This document shows positions 31,955-41,536 of a stretch of 64,000 nucleotides of DNA, one piece after another. The stretch lies in contig JBCBCY010000012.1 of assembly GCA_038530285.1 (NCBI GenBank), forward strand, positions 1 to 64,000, in the 5' to 3' direction. The stretch's first letter is position 1, and each line of letters starts with the position of its first letter. The translations under genes and the position numbers were made by a program. The DNA comes from JASJAR01 sp038530285 (GTDB taxonomy: Bacteria; Pseudomonadota; Alphaproteobacteria; Rhodobacterales; Rhodobacteraceae). The notes under the pieces were generated by a model. That model was not told the DNA's origin, made no database searches, and saw only the letters and a program-made list of their open reading frames with translations.

Positions 31955-33172
31955 ATGTCGGCGCCAAAGAAAGTCGTTCTGGCCTATTCCGGAGGCCTTG
32001 ATACATCGATCATCCTCAAATGGCTTGAGATTGAATATGGCTGTGAGGTCGTGACCTTCACCGCCGATCTTGGCCAAGGGGAAGAATTGGAGCCGGCCCG
32101 CGCCAAGGCAGAACTTCTCGGCGTCAAAGAAATCTACATTGAAGATCTGCGGGAAGAATTCACCCGTGGCTTCGTGTTCCCGATGTTTCGCGCCAACGCC
32201 GTTTACGAGGGGCTGTATCTTCTGGGCACCTCAATCGCGCGGCCGTTAATCTCGAAAAGGCTGGTGGAAATTGCCGCCGAAACCGGTGCTGATGCCGTAG
32301 CCCACGGTGCCACCGGCAAGGGCAACGACCAGGTCAGGTTCGAATTGTCGGCCTATGCGCTGAACCCCGATATCAAAGTCATCGCCCCCTGGCGCGAATG
32401 GGACCTGTCGTCGCGCACCAAGCTGATCGAATTTGCCGAAGCCCACCAGATTCCCATCGCCAAGGACAAACGCGGCGAGGCACCGTTTTCGGTTGATGCG
32501 AACCTTTTGCACACCTCATCGGAAGGCAAAGCGCTCGAAGATCCGGCCGCTGAAGCACCCGATTACGTCTACCAGCGCACCACCCATCCCGAGGACGCGC
32601 CCGACACGCCAGAATTTATCGAGGTTGGGTTCGAACGCGGCGACGCGGTCTCAATCAATGGCGAGGCTTTGTCGCCGGCGGCAGTGTTGACCAAGCTGAA
32701 TGAGATCGGTGGCAAACACGGCGTTGGCCGGCTTGACCTGGTCGAAGGCCGCTTCGTTGGAATGAAATCCCGCGGCATCTATGAAACGCCTGGCGGGACA
32801 GTGCTGCTGGAAGCACATCGCGGGATTGAACAAATCACCCTCGACCGGGGGGCGGCCCATCTAAAAGATGAGCTGATGCCGCGCTACGCCGAACTGATCT
32901 ACAACGGCTTCTGGTTCAGCCCCGAGCGGGAAATGCTGCAAGCGGCGATCGACAAAAGCCAAGAACATGTCACCGGCACGGTGCGGATGAAACTTTACAA
33001 AGGGTCGGTGCGCACCGTTGGGCGCTGGTCTGATCATTCGCTGTACTCGGAAGCGCACGTCACCTTCGAAGACGATGCTGGCGCCTATGACCAGAAAGAC
33101 GCAGCAGGTTTCATCAAGCTCAACGCGCTGCGTTTGAAACTGCTGGCCGCACGCGACAAGCGGATCAAGTAA
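31955..33172 (+). CDS. argG: Argininosuccinate synthase
   Basis: ArgG condenses citrulline and aspartate with ATP, the seventh step of arginine synthesis. The 405-residue protein has the N-type ATP-pyrophosphatase P-loop AYSGGLDTS at residues 10-18, then GHGATGKGND-like AHGATGKGNDQVRFELS, and VGMKSRGIYETPGGT. Length and motifs match the family throughout. Its 3' end overlaps the convergent sulfotransferase-like gene by 8 bp. Confidence 0.97.
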   Translation: MSAPKKVVLAYSGGLDTSIILKWLEIEYGCEVVTFTADLGQGEELEPARAKAELLGVKEIYIEDLREEFTRGFVFPMFRANAVYEGLYLLGTSIARPLISKRLVEIAAETGADAVAHGATGKGNDQVRFELSAYALNPDIKVIAPWREWDLSSRTKLIEFAEAHQIPIAKDKRGEAPFSVDANLLHTSSEGKALEDPAAEAPDYVYQRTTHPEDAPDTPEFIEVGFERGDAVSINGEALSPAAVLTKLNEIGGKHGVGRLDLVEGRFVGMKSRGIYETPGGTVLLEAHRGIEQITLDRGAAHLKDELMPRYAELIYNGFWFSPEREMLQAAIDKSQEHVTGTVRMKLYKGSVRTVGRWSDHSLYSEAHVTFEDDAGAYDQKDAAGFIKLNALRLKLLAARDKRIK

Positions 33173-33869
33173 GCACGCGGTCCGACAACGCGCGGTAGAG
33201 CGGCATCGCCGCATCACACAGCGCCTGCGCCTGACCCGTCAATTCCGGCAACGGGCCTTCGGGTCCCGCAAACCCGGTTGAGCGATGCACCGCATCATAC
33301 CAATGGGACGCCCAGACACCGTCAAAGGGTTTCGGGCCTTCGGGCCAGGCCAGCATGGCCGGCGAGAACCCGAACCCCATCGCGTCGCATAGCCTTTTCA
33401 AAGCCCGCGCTGGATCACGGCGAATATCGTCACCGTCGACAACAATCCCACCCAACTGGTCCAGCAACGCAAGCTGTTGGGGAAGCCCGATGTCTTCCAG
33501 CGTCGGGGCCGCACGCTTTTTTGCATAACTGGCAATCACCCGCGCGGGATGGCGGATCAGGTGGACATTCACACAGTCTTCGGCCCAATCCAGCGGAAAT
33601 CCAGCCAGCATGTGATGGGTCAGAAGTTTGAAGTAACTATAGGGTTTGCGCATCTGGCCACCCAGTAGTCCCGATACCACCGCGGCCGGGTCGGCTGGTT
33701 GCGACGCCAAAATCGCGTCCCGCATCGGGTGGTCCGACCCCGACCGCGAGAGATAGGCCGCATAAAACGGCTCATCCCACACGGCGCAATCGCCCCGGGC
33801 GGCGAAGGCGTACATCATGGCCGTCGAAAGGTTTCGCGGCCCGGACCAGCAAGCAATTTTCATGTGCAT
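33165..33869 (-). CDS. Sulfotransferase-like P-loop protein
   Basis: A 234-residue protein. The N-terminal motif KIACWSGPRNLSTAMMYAFAARGD resembles the 5'-phosphosulfate (PAPS) binding loop of sulfotransferases (PRxxST), and VNVHLIRHPARVIASYAKKR matches the 3'-phosphate binding region (RxPxxxxxSxxxR). Homologues are often annotated only as hypothetical or sulfotransferase family. The acceptor substrate is unknown. It converges on argG and shares 8 bp with it. Confidence 0.7.
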   Translation of the reverse strand: MHMKIACWSGPRNLSTAMMYAFAARGDCAVWDEPFYAAYLSRSGSDHPMRDAILASQPADPAAVVSGLLGGQMRKPYSYFKLLTHHMLAGFPLDWAEDCVNVHLIRHPARVIASYAKKRAAPTLEDIGLPQQLALLDQLGGIVVDGDDIRRDPARALKRLCDAMGFGFSPAMLAWPEGPKPFDGVWASHWYDAVHRSTGFAGPEGPLPELTGQAQALCDAAMPLYRALSDRVLT

Positions 33870-34031
33870 TCAGAACGTATGACAAATTGTAGTCGAAGCG
33901 TATGACACGCGACCCAAACCGCCGCCAGCGCCCGCGTTTCAGCTTTTCACCTCTGCGTGACCTCAAGGCGCTGTGAATTGCCAGACGCGGCCCACCCCGA
34001 CAAGTTGCCCCCAACATGATTGGAGGGACCA

Positions 34032-34688
34032 ATGACCCTAACACTAAATGCTTTGAAGCCTTTGATGCTGTCGATCGCGATTCTTGCCGGGCTGGCCGTT
34101 CAATGCGGCCAGGCCAAGGCGCAATCCGGCGATGTCGCAATTTTCGCAGGCGGCTGTTTCTGGTGCGTCGAGGCTGACTTCGAGAAGGTGCGCGGCGTTG
34201 GCGATGCCGTCTCGGGGTTTACCGGCGGGTCGACGGGCACGCCGAGCTACCGCAACTCAGGCGATCACATCGAAGCGGTTCGGATTCCGTTTAACTCCGG
34301 TCAGGTCAGCTATCAGCAATTGGTCAGCCTGTTTTTCCGCTCAGTCGATGTGTTCGACGCCGGCGGTCAGTTCTGCGACCGGGGCCGCGAATACACCACA
34401 GCGATCTTTTATGCCAATGATGCCCAGCGCCAGGCGGCCGAAGCCGAAAAGGCCCGGGCCGAACGCCAGCTCGGTCGGTCGATCGTCACACCCATTCTGC
34501 CTGCCAGCCAGTTCTACCCGGTTGGCGCCTATCATCAGGATTACTACAAACAATCGTCCATCGTGGTGACGCGCCGGGGCCCCAAAACCAAGGCGGAAGC
34601 CTACAAGTTTTATCGCAACGCCTGCGGGCGCGACCAACGCGTCCGCGAGATCTGGGGCAACCGTGCCGCCTTTGCGGGCAACAGCTAG
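34032..34688 (+). CDS. msrA: Exported peptide methionine sulfoxide reductase A
   Basis: MsrA reduces the S-form of methionine sulfoxide. The 218-residue protein starts at ATG 34032 after a strong GGAGG and opens with a signal peptide ending near residue 30 (LSIAILAGLAVQCGQAKA), so it acts in the periplasm rather than the cytoplasm. The active site GCFWC is at 41-45, followed by the substrate-binding YTTAIFY and the ASQFYPVGAYHQDYY block. No msrB lies next to it. A long imperfect hairpin lies between its stop and the convergent maeB stop. Confidence 0.92.
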   Translation: MTLTLNALKPLMLSIAILAGLAVQCGQAKAQSGDVAIFAGGCFWCVEADFEKVRGVGDAVSGFTGGSTGTPSYRNSGDHIEAVRIPFNSGQVSYQQLVSLFFRSVDVFDAGGQFCDRGREYTTAIFYANDAQRQAAEAEKARAERQLGRSIVTPILPASQFYPVGAYHQDYYKQSSIVVTRRGPKTKAEAYKFYRNACGRDQRVREIWGNRAAFAGNS

Positions 34689-34729
34689 CCGCCGCCCTCT
34701 TAGGCCGATGGCTATCCGATCGGCGGCGG
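34689..34729. terminator. Possible shared terminator hairpin between msrA and maeB
   Basis: CCGCCGCC (34689-34696) can pair with GGCGGCGG (34722-34729), with an inner GCCGAT/ATCGGC helix. It fills the 43-bp gap between the two convergent stops. There is no clear T-run on either side, so intrinsic termination is uncertain. Confidence 0.35.
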
Positions 34730-34731
34730 TT

Positions 34732-36987
34732 CTAATCCGTCGCCGACGCCGCCAGAAGCGCCATGTTCAAGATGTCATTCGTTGTCGCCACGGTCGAACA
34801 GATCTGGATCGGCTTATCGACCCCGGTCAGGATTGGCCCGATCACGGTCGCCCCCGCGAGCTCCTGCATCAGCTTCACTGAGATCGAGGCGGAATGCCGC
34901 GCGGGCACCACCAACACATTCGCAGGGCCCGTCAGGCGGGAAAACGGATAGGCGGCCATCGCCTCCATGTTCAGGGCCACATCGACGGTCATGTCGCCTT
35001 CGTATTCGAAATCCACACCCATCTCGTCCAGCACACGCGGCGCGTGGTGCATCTTTTCGGCCCGTTCCGACCGCGGATAGCCAAAGGTCGAAAACGACAC
35101 GAAAGCCACGCGCGGCTCAAGGCCAAGCATCCGCGCGACCTCTGCGCCTTTGGTGGCAATATGCGCCAGATCGGTTTCGCTTGGCCATTCATGCACCAGG
35201 GTATCGGCGATCAACACCACGCGACCCTTGTGCAGCACCGCAGTGACGCCCACGGCCCCATCTTCGGCGCCAGCATCAAAGACATGGTTGATCAGCCCCA
35301 GAACATGCGCTGACTTTCGCGTCGCGCCGGTCACCAGGGCGTCGCCATGCCCATGGGCGAGCATCAGCGCAGAAAAAACATGCCGATCACGGGCCGCAAG
35401 CCGGTGGATATCCTGCGCATCATAGCCATCGCGCTGCAACCGGTCGTACAAAAAGCCTTTGTAGATTTCCAACTGATCGGTGTTTGCCGCGTTGACGACC
35501 TGGATGTCAGTGTAGGCATCCGCGAGACCTTCTGCGTCGAGCTTCTGGCGCACGTCATCTTCGCGCCCGACCACAAGCGCTTCCCCCATACCACCGCGCG
35601 CATAGGCCACTGCCGCGCGCAAGACCCGGCTGTCGTCGCCTTCGGCAAAGATCATGCGCGCCTGTTTGGCCCGTGCCCGGGTGTTGATCGACCGCAGCAT
35701 GTTGGCGGTGGGGTCCATGCGGGCCTTCAGGCTCAACTCATACGCGTCGAAATCAACGATCGGCCGGCGCGCGGCACCTGTGTCGATGCCGGCCCGCGCG
35801 ACGGCAGGCGGGATCACGTGGATCAGGCGCGGATCAAACGGCGTCGGAATGATATAGTCGCGCCCAAACGCCAGCTTTCGCCCATACGCCATGGCAACCT
35901 CGTCGGGCACATCTTCGCGCGCCAGCCGCGCCAAAGCATGGGCGCAGGCGATCTTCATTTCATCATTGATCGCGCGGGCATGAATATCCAGCGCTCCGCG
36001 AAAAAGGTAGGGAAAGCCCAGAACGTTATTGACCTGATTGGGATAATCCGACCGACCCGTCGCCACGATTGCATCCTCGCGCACGGCATGGGCCTCTTCC
36101 GGTGTAATCTCGGGGTCGGGGTTCGCCATAGCGAAAATAACCGGGTTTTCCGCCATGTTAGAGACCATTTCAGGCGTCACGGCCCCTTTGACAGACACGC
36201 CCAGAAAGACATCGGCGCCTTTCATTGCGTCTTCGAGGGTGCGCAGCTCCGTCGTGATCGCATGGCCCGATTTCCACTGGTTCATCCCTTCGGTCCGGCC
36301 TTGGAAGATCACGCCTTTGGTGTCGCAAACCACGCAGTTTTCATGCCGCGCGCCCATGGATTTCAAAAGCTCGATACAGGCGATGCCCGCCGCGCCCGCG
36401 CCATTCAGAACGATGCGCACGTCCTCGATTTTCTTGCCTGAGATATGCAGCGCATTTATCAGCCCGGCCGCACAGATCACCGCCGTGCCGTGCTGGTCAT
36501 CATGAAAGACGGGGATGTCCATCTCTTCCTTCAGTCGCTGCTCGATCATGAAGCATTCAGGCGCCTTGATGTCTTCCAGGTTGATGCCGCCAAAGGTTGG
36601 CCCCATCAGCCGCACCGCCTGGCAAAACGCATCGACATCTTCGGTGTCGAGCTCAATATCGATGGAGTTCACATCGGCGAACCGTTTGAACAGGACCGAC
36701 TTGCCCTCCATCACCGGTTTCGACCCTAACGCGCCCAAATTGCCCAGGCCCAGCACGGCTGTGCCGTTCGAAATCACCGCGACCAGATTGCCCTTGTTGG
36801 TGTAGTCGTACGCCGTTTCGGGGTTTTCCGCGATTTCCTCACAAGGGACAGCAACGCCCGGCGAATAGGCCAGCGACAGATCGCGCTGGGTCATCATCGG
36901 CACCGTCGCCTGAATCTCAAACTTGCCGGGGCTTGGGTGCATATGAAACGAAAGTGCGTCTTCGCGTGTGAGCTTGTTGTCTGGCAT
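34732..36987 (-). CDS. maeB: NADP-dependent malic enzyme with C-terminal phosphotransacetylase-like domain
   Basis: MaeB decarboxylates malate to pyruvate with NADP+. The 751-residue protein starts at ATG 36987 (MPDNKLTREDALSFHMHPSPGK), after GGAGG. The malic enzyme half (to about 430) has LAYSPGVAVPC, the catalytic FHDDQHGTAVI metal site and the NAD(P) loop VLNGAGAAGIAC. The C-terminal half (about 440-750) is a phosphotransacetylase-like domain (MIFAEGDDSRVLRAAVAY, ATGIGPILTGVDKPI-like end), which in the family serves regulation by acetyl-CoA rather than catalysis. It is divergent from mutS. Confidence 0.94.
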   Translation of the reverse strand: MPDNKLTREDALSFHMHPSPGKFEIQATVPMMTQRDLSLAYSPGVAVPCEEIAENPETAYDYTNKGNLVAVISNGTAVLGLGNLGALGSKPVMEGKSVLFKRFADVNSIDIELDTEDVDAFCQAVRLMGPTFGGINLEDIKAPECFMIEQRLKEEMDIPVFHDDQHGTAVICAAGLINALHISGKKIEDVRIVLNGAGAAGIACIELLKSMGARHENCVVCDTKGVIFQGRTEGMNQWKSGHAITTELRTLEDAMKGADVFLGVSVKGAVTPEMVSNMAENPVIFAMANPDPEITPEEAHAVREDAIVATGRSDYPNQVNNVLGFPYLFRGALDIHARAINDEMKIACAHALARLAREDVPDEVAMAYGRKLAFGRDYIIPTPFDPRLIHVIPPAVARAGIDTGAARRPIVDFDAYELSLKARMDPTANMLRSINTRARAKQARMIFAEGDDSRVLRAAVAYARGGMGEALVVGREDDVRQKLDAEGLADAYTDIQVVNAANTDQLEIYKGFLYDRLQRDGYDAQDIHRLAARDRHVFSALMLAHGHGDALVTGATRKSAHVLGLINHVFDAGAEDGAVGVTAVLHKGRVVLIADTLVHEWPSETDLAHIATKGAEVARMLGLEPRVAFVSFSTFGYPRSERAEKMHHAPRVLDEMGVDFEYEGDMTVDVALNMEAMAAYPFSRLTGPANVLVVPARHSASISVKLMQELAGATVIGPILTGVDKPIQICSTVATTNDILNMALLAASATD

Positions 36988-37106
36988 GAAATCCTCCCGG
37001 ACAACCCGCATAGCGGTGCCAATTGCCCACATCAACGCGTGTTTTTGCTGTTTCCCAGATAGGGCGTTTGGCGTAAGGTTTCATACCATATTTGGGGGCT
37101 GCTGCC

Positions 37107-39740
37107 GTGAACATGGCCAAATCAACCGTCACGCCGATGATGGCGCAATATCTTGAGATCAAGGCGGAGCACGGCGATGACCTGTTGTTCTACCGCATGG
37201 GCGACTTTTACGAGCTGTTTTTTGACGACGCGGTGAAGGCCGCAGACGCGCTGGATATCGCCCTGACCAAACGCGGCAAGCATCTGGGCGACGACATTGC
37301 GATGTGCGGTGTGCCGGTCCATGCCGCCGAGGCGTATTTGCTGACGCTGATCCGCAAGGGCTTCCGTGTGGCGGTGTGCGAACAGACCGAAAGCCCGGCG
37401 GAGGCGAAAAAGCGCGGTTCAAAATCCGTGGTCCGGCGCGAGGTGGTGCGGGTTGTGACCCCCGGCACCCTGACTGAGGAAAGCTTGCTGTCACCGCGCC
37501 AGCACAACTACCTTTGCGCGTTGGCCGAAGTCAGGGGCGAGTTCGCTCTGGCCTGGACAGATATGTCCACCGGCGCCCTTACGGTGATGCCGCTTGAGGC
37601 CGACCATGTTTCGGCAGAACTGGCACGCCTGGCCCCGCGTGAAGTTTTGGTCCCCGAAAGGCTGTTTTCCGAATGGGACGGGCCGATCACCGAAGCGGGG
37701 GCGGCGACCACGCCGCTTTTTGGGAATGCGTTTGAGTCGACCTCAGCCGAGCGGCGGTTGTGCGAGGTTTTTGCAGTCGCCTCGCTTGACGGGTTTGCCG
37801 CATTCGGGCGGTCAGATCTGGCTGCCTTGGGCGCGCTGGTGGAATACACGCTTTTGACCCAGAAAGGGGCCGCGCCCCGGCTGACACCGCCACGACGCGA
37901 AAACCGCGCCGATGCAATGTCCATCGATGCCGCCACGCGCAGAAATCTGGAACTGACCGAGAAACTGTCGGGCGGTCGCGCGGGGTCATTGATTGATTGT
38001 ATAGACAAGACCGTCACGCCTGTGGGCGCGCGGGCCTTACAGGGCCGGATTGCGGCACCGTCTTGTGATGTGGCCGAGATTGAAGCGCGTCTGGACGCTG
38101 TCGCTGCCATGCTCGACCGCGCCGATGCGGCCAACACGATGCATTCAGCGTTGCAGAATGTGCCGGATCTGGAACGCGCCATCTCGCGACTGGCCCTGGA
38201 CCGCGGCGGGCCGCGTGACCTGGCCGCCGTCCGCGCTGCGCTGGTGGCCGCGCGCGATATTGCCAAGGATGCATCGGGCGATTGGCCACGGAAAATCGCT
38301 GATGCCCTCGCTTGGCTTCAGGGGCAAGACACGCTGCGCGAGGCCCTTGAAACGATGCTGGTGCACGAACCGCCACATTTTGCGCGCGATGGCGGTTTCA
38401 TTGCTGCGGGCGTGGATGCCGCGCTGGACGAGGCCCGGGTGCTGCGCGATGAAAGCCGGGGCGTGATTGCGGGTCTTCAGGCGCAATACGCCGACGCCAC
38501 AGGGGTTGCTGCGCTGAAGATCAAGCACAACAACGTGCTGGGCTATTTCATCGAAACCACTGCGACCCATGCGGACAAAATGCTGTCGCCGCCTTTGTCC
38601 GAAAGCTTCGCGCACCGCCAGACCACCGCGAATGCGGTCCGGTTCACCACCGCTGAACTGGCCGACCTGGAAACCCGCATTCTGTCGGCTGCCGAGGAAG
38701 CGCAAAAGATTGAAATGCGTCTCTATTCCAGCCTGAAAGCGCAGATTCTAAGCGCAGCTCCCGCGCTGGCAAGCGTTGCCCTGGCACTGGCTGAGATTGA
38801 TATCGCCGTGGCAGGCGCCCGACTTGCGACTGCGCAGGGGTGGACCCGCCCAGTCGTAGATGACAGCCGGATGTTTGCCATCACAGACGGGCGTCATCCC
38901 GTTGTCGAAGCCGCACTTGATGCAGAGGGCGCGCGCTTTATCGCCAATGATTGTACGCTGTCAGATGGGTCGGATGGGGCCGACATCTGGCTAATCACCG
39001 GCCCGAACATGGCAGGTAAATCGACCTTTCTTCGCCAGAACGCGCTGATCGCGGTGCTGGCCCAGGCCGGGATGTATGTGCCCGCCACCAGCGCACATAT
39101 CGGGGTGGTGACCCAGTTGTTCAGCCGCGTGGGTGCGGCCGATGATCTGGCACGCGGGCGGTCGACCTTCATGGTCGAAATGGTCGAAACCGCCGCGATC
39201 CTGAACCAGGCTGACCCCAGCGCGCTGGTCATCCTTGATGAAATCGGCCGTGGCACGGCCACCTATGACGGGCTGTCGATTGCCTGGGCGACGCTGGAGC
39301 ATTTGCACGAGGTGAATGGTACACGGGCACTGTTCGCGACCCACTACCATGAATTGGGCGCGCTTGTTGAAAAGCTGCCCGGTCTGCGCGCGGCCCATGT
39401 CGCCGCCGAAGAGGCGGATGACGAGGTGATTTTCCTGCATGAGGTGCGCGAAGGCGCAGCAGATCGGTCTTACGGGGTACAGGTCGCGCGTCTGGCCGGC
39501 CTTCCGGACGCAGTCATTGCCCGCGCCCGCGATGTCCTGGCATCGTTGGAAGACAGTGACGCAGGCGGGCCAAAGGCGGTCGTGGATGATTTGCCCCTGT
39601 TTTTGGCAGCGCCTTCGCAAGCGCCTGCCAAGACTGCGCCCACAAAAACTGACGAATTACTGGCAGAAATCAACCCTGATGAATTGACCCCGCGCGAGGC
39701 GTTGGATCTGCTTTACAAGCTGAAAGGGGAACCAGGCTGA
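37107..39740 (+). CDS. mutS: DNA mismatch repair protein MutS
   Basis: MutS recognises mismatches and small loops and starts repair. The protein is about 877 residues. The mismatch-binding domain has FYRMGDFYELFFDDA (the Phe-x-Glu motif). The ATPase domain has Walker A GPNMAGKST, then VGAADDLARGRSTFMVEM, Walker B LVILDEIGRGTATYDG and the ATHYHEL segment. The start is ambiguous: GTG 37107 has GGGGG 8 bases upstream, ATG 37113 is 6 bases further, and an upstream TTG at 37092 is unlikely. It converges on grpE with 13 bp between. Confidence 0.96.
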   Translation: MNMAKSTVTPMMAQYLEIKAEHGDDLLFYRMGDFYELFFDDAVKAADALDIALTKRGKHLGDDIAMCGVPVHAAEAYLLTLIRKGFRVAVCEQTESPAEAKKRGSKSVVRREVVRVVTPGTLTEESLLSPRQHNYLCALAEVRGEFALAWTDMSTGALTVMPLEADHVSAELARLAPREVLVPERLFSEWDGPITEAGAATTPLFGNAFESTSAERRLCEVFAVASLDGFAAFGRSDLAALGALVEYTLLTQKGAAPRLTPPRRENRADAMSIDAATRRNLELTEKLSGGRAGSLIDCIDKTVTPVGARALQGRIAAPSCDVAEIEARLDAVAAMLDRADAANTMHSALQNVPDLERAISRLALDRGGPRDLAAVRAALVAARDIAKDASGDWPRKIADALAWLQGQDTLREALETMLVHEPPHFARDGGFIAAGVDAALDEARVLRDESRGVIAGLQAQYADATGVAALKIKHNNVLGYFIETTATHADKMLSPPLSESFAHRQTTANAVRFTTAELADLETRILSAAEEAQKIEMRLYSSLKAQILSAAPALASVALALAEIDIAVAGARLATAQGWTRPVVDDSRMFAITDGRHPVVEAALDAEGARFIANDCTLSDGSDGADIWLITGPNMAGKSTFLRQNALIAVLAQAGMYVPATSAHIGVVTQLFSRVGAADDLARGRSTFMVEMVETAAILNQADPSALVILDEIGRGTATYDGLSIAWATLEHLHEVNGTRALFATHYHELGALVEKLPGLRAAHVAAEEADDEVIFLHEVREGAADRSYGVQVARLAGLPDAVIARARDVLASLEDSDAGGPKAVVDDLPLFLAAPSQAPAKTAPTKTDELLAEINPDELTPREALDLLYKLKGEPG

Positions 39741-39753
39741 AGCTCGGCTTACG

Positions 39754-40359
39754 TTAGCCGGCAGGCGTTGAACTGACACCAACCTGTGCGGGCCGCAAAA
39801 GCCGATCATGCAGGATGAAGCCATCGGCCATCACCTGAATGATATCGCCAGCCTTGGTGCCGGGTACGGGGGCTTCAAACATCGCCTGATGCAGCTGCGG
39901 ATCAAACTTTTCGCCGACTTCTGGTGTGATAGGGTCGATTCCGTGCTTCTTGAACACGCTGATCAGCTCTTTGAGCGTCAACTCAACGCCTTCCATGACG
40001 GGGCCGGCCACCGCTTTTTGTTCGTCGGTGATCGTCTCCAACGCGCGCTTGAGGTTGTCGAACACGGGCAGCATATCACGTGACAGCTTCGCGCCGCCGT
40101 ATTGCTCAGCCTCTCGCCGGTCCCGTTCGCCGCGCTTGCGAGCATTCTCGGCGTCTGCAAGGGCGCGCATGAACCTGTCGCGCATATCATCGCGTTCAGC
40201 GGTCAGCTTCTCGATCGTCTCATCGATGCCCGCATCCATATCCGCCATGATGTCGATGGGCTCTTCCGCCCCTGTGTCTTCAGCCAGCGGATCGTGCATT
40301 TTGATGCCGTCTTCTTCAATCTCGGTTTGGGTCTCAGGTTTCTTCTTTGCGTCTGTCAT
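39754..40359 (-). CDS. grpE: GrpE nucleotide exchange factor
   Basis: GrpE releases ADP from DnaK. The 201-residue protein has an acidic N-terminus, a long coiled coil (about 45-100, TAERDDMRDRFMRALADAENARKRGERDRREAEQYG), and the beta-domain signature GVELTLKELISVFKKHGIDPITPEVGEKFDPQLHQAM. It lies 12 bp downstream of hrcA in one operon; dnaK and dnaJ are not in the window. Confidence 0.96.
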   Translation of the reverse strand: MTDAKKKPETQTEIEEDGIKMHDPLAEDTGAEEPIDIMADMDAGIDETIEKLTAERDDMRDRFMRALADAENARKRGERDRREAEQYGGAKLSRDMLPVFDNLKRALETITDEQKAVAGPVMEGVELTLKELISVFKKHGIDPITPEVGEKFDPQLHQAMFEAPVPGTKAGDIIQVMADGFILHDRLLRPAQVGVSSTPAG

Positions 40360-40371
40360 GCCTGCTATCCG

Positions 40372-41436
40372 TCAGCCTTGATCCGTCAATATCCGGCCCA
40401 CCAGATGCGCCGTGTAATCTACAATCGGGACAATCCGCCCGTAATTCAGACGCGTCGGTCCAATGACACCGACCGCGCCCACAATCTTGCGATCTGAGTT
40501 CATATAGGGAGAGACCACCAGAGAGGAACCGGAAAGTGAAAAAAGCTTGTTCTCAGAACCGATAAAAATGCGCACGCCCTCTCCTTCTTCCGTCAGGTCG
40601 AGAAAATCAGCGATGTCGCGCTTGCGCTCAAGGTCGTCAAAAAGCGTGCGGATGCGTTCAAGCTCCGCCTCTTCTGCGCCGTCGGCCAGAAGATTCGCCC
40701 TGCCGCGCACGATCAGCCTTTCATAGGGCTGGCCTTCATTTTCCCAAATGGCCTGACCCGTTTCCACAAGATCGCGCGCCAAAGCGTCAAGTTCCTGCCG
40801 GTGGGTCTTGATTTCAGTCTCAATGACACCCGCAAGTTCTGACAGGGTTCGCCCCTCTGCGATGGCGTTGAGAAAATTCGCGGCCTCGCGCATGGAGGAC
40901 GGCGTCTGGCCCAGCGGGGGTTGAAACACCCGGTTTTCAACATGCCCATCGGCAAAGACCAAGACCACAAGCGCACGGTCGGGTGCGAGCGACACAAACT
41001 CGATATGCTTGATCGGGGCCTCGTGCTTGGGTGCGAGCACCAAAGACGCCCCGCGCGTCACACCCGACAGCGCCGATCCCACCCGGTCGAGCATCGCGCC
41101 CACATCGCGTTCGTTCGAACCAAGCGTCTTGTCGATCCGCTCCCGGTCAGATTCGGCAAGATCACCGACTTCCAATATTCCATCCACAAACATCCGCAGG
41201 CCGACTTCTGTGGGGACACGGCCCGCCGACACATGCGGACTTCCCAAGAGCCCCATAATCTCAAGGTCCTGCATCACATTGCGGATGGTCGCTGCAGACA
41301 CGCTTTCGGACAGGGCCCGCGATAGGGTGCGTGACCCAACCGGCTCGCCGGTTTCCAGATAGCTTTCCACCAGCCTGCGAAAGACTTCGCGGCTGCGGTC
41401 ATTCATCTCTGAAAGGATGGGGTTTCCGGACGACAT
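40372..41436 (-). CDS. hrcA: Heat-inducible transcription repressor HrcA
   Basis: HrcA represses class I heat-shock genes by binding CIRCE elements. The 354-residue protein starts at ATG 41436 (MSSGNPILSEMNDRSREVFRRLV). The N-terminal winged helix shows GEPVGSRTLSRAL, SAATIRNVMQDLEIMGLLGSPHVSAGRVPTEVGLRMFVD; the C-terminal domain ends GPTRLNYGRIVPIVDYTAHLVG. I find no CIRCE inverted repeat (TTAGCACTC-N9-GAGTGCTAA) in the 100 bp upstream, so this operon does not look autoregulated; its targets would be elsewhere, for example groESL. Confidence 0.94.
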   Translation of the reverse strand: MSSGNPILSEMNDRSREVFRRLVESYLETGEPVGSRTLSRALSESVSAATIRNVMQDLEIMGLLGSPHVSAGRVPTEVGLRMFVDGILEVGDLAESDRERIDKTLGSNERDVGAMLDRVGSALSGVTRGASLVLAPKHEAPIKHIEFVSLAPDRALVVLVFADGHVENRVFQPPLGQTPSSMREAANFLNAIAEGRTLSELAGVIETEIKTHRQELDALARDLVETGQAIWENEGQPYERLIVRGRANLLADGAEEAELERIRTLFDDLERKRDIADFLDLTEEGEGVRIFIGSENKLFSLSGSSLVVSPYMNSDRKIVGAVGVIGPTRLNYGRIVPIVDYTAHLVGRILTDQG

Positions 41437-41536
41437 GGCTATACGGAAATAAGGGCTCTGCCCCCGCTTCGTCAATCGGGGTTGCAAGGGCGGCGCTTGG
41501 CCCGGTATGGGGCCACATCCCTAAAGGAGACTGACC

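Noticed and set aside
41437..41536. CIRCE element expected before hrcA
   Set aside because: Read on both strands, the divergent hrcA-rph gap contains no TTAGCACTC-N9-GAGTGCTAA or near match.
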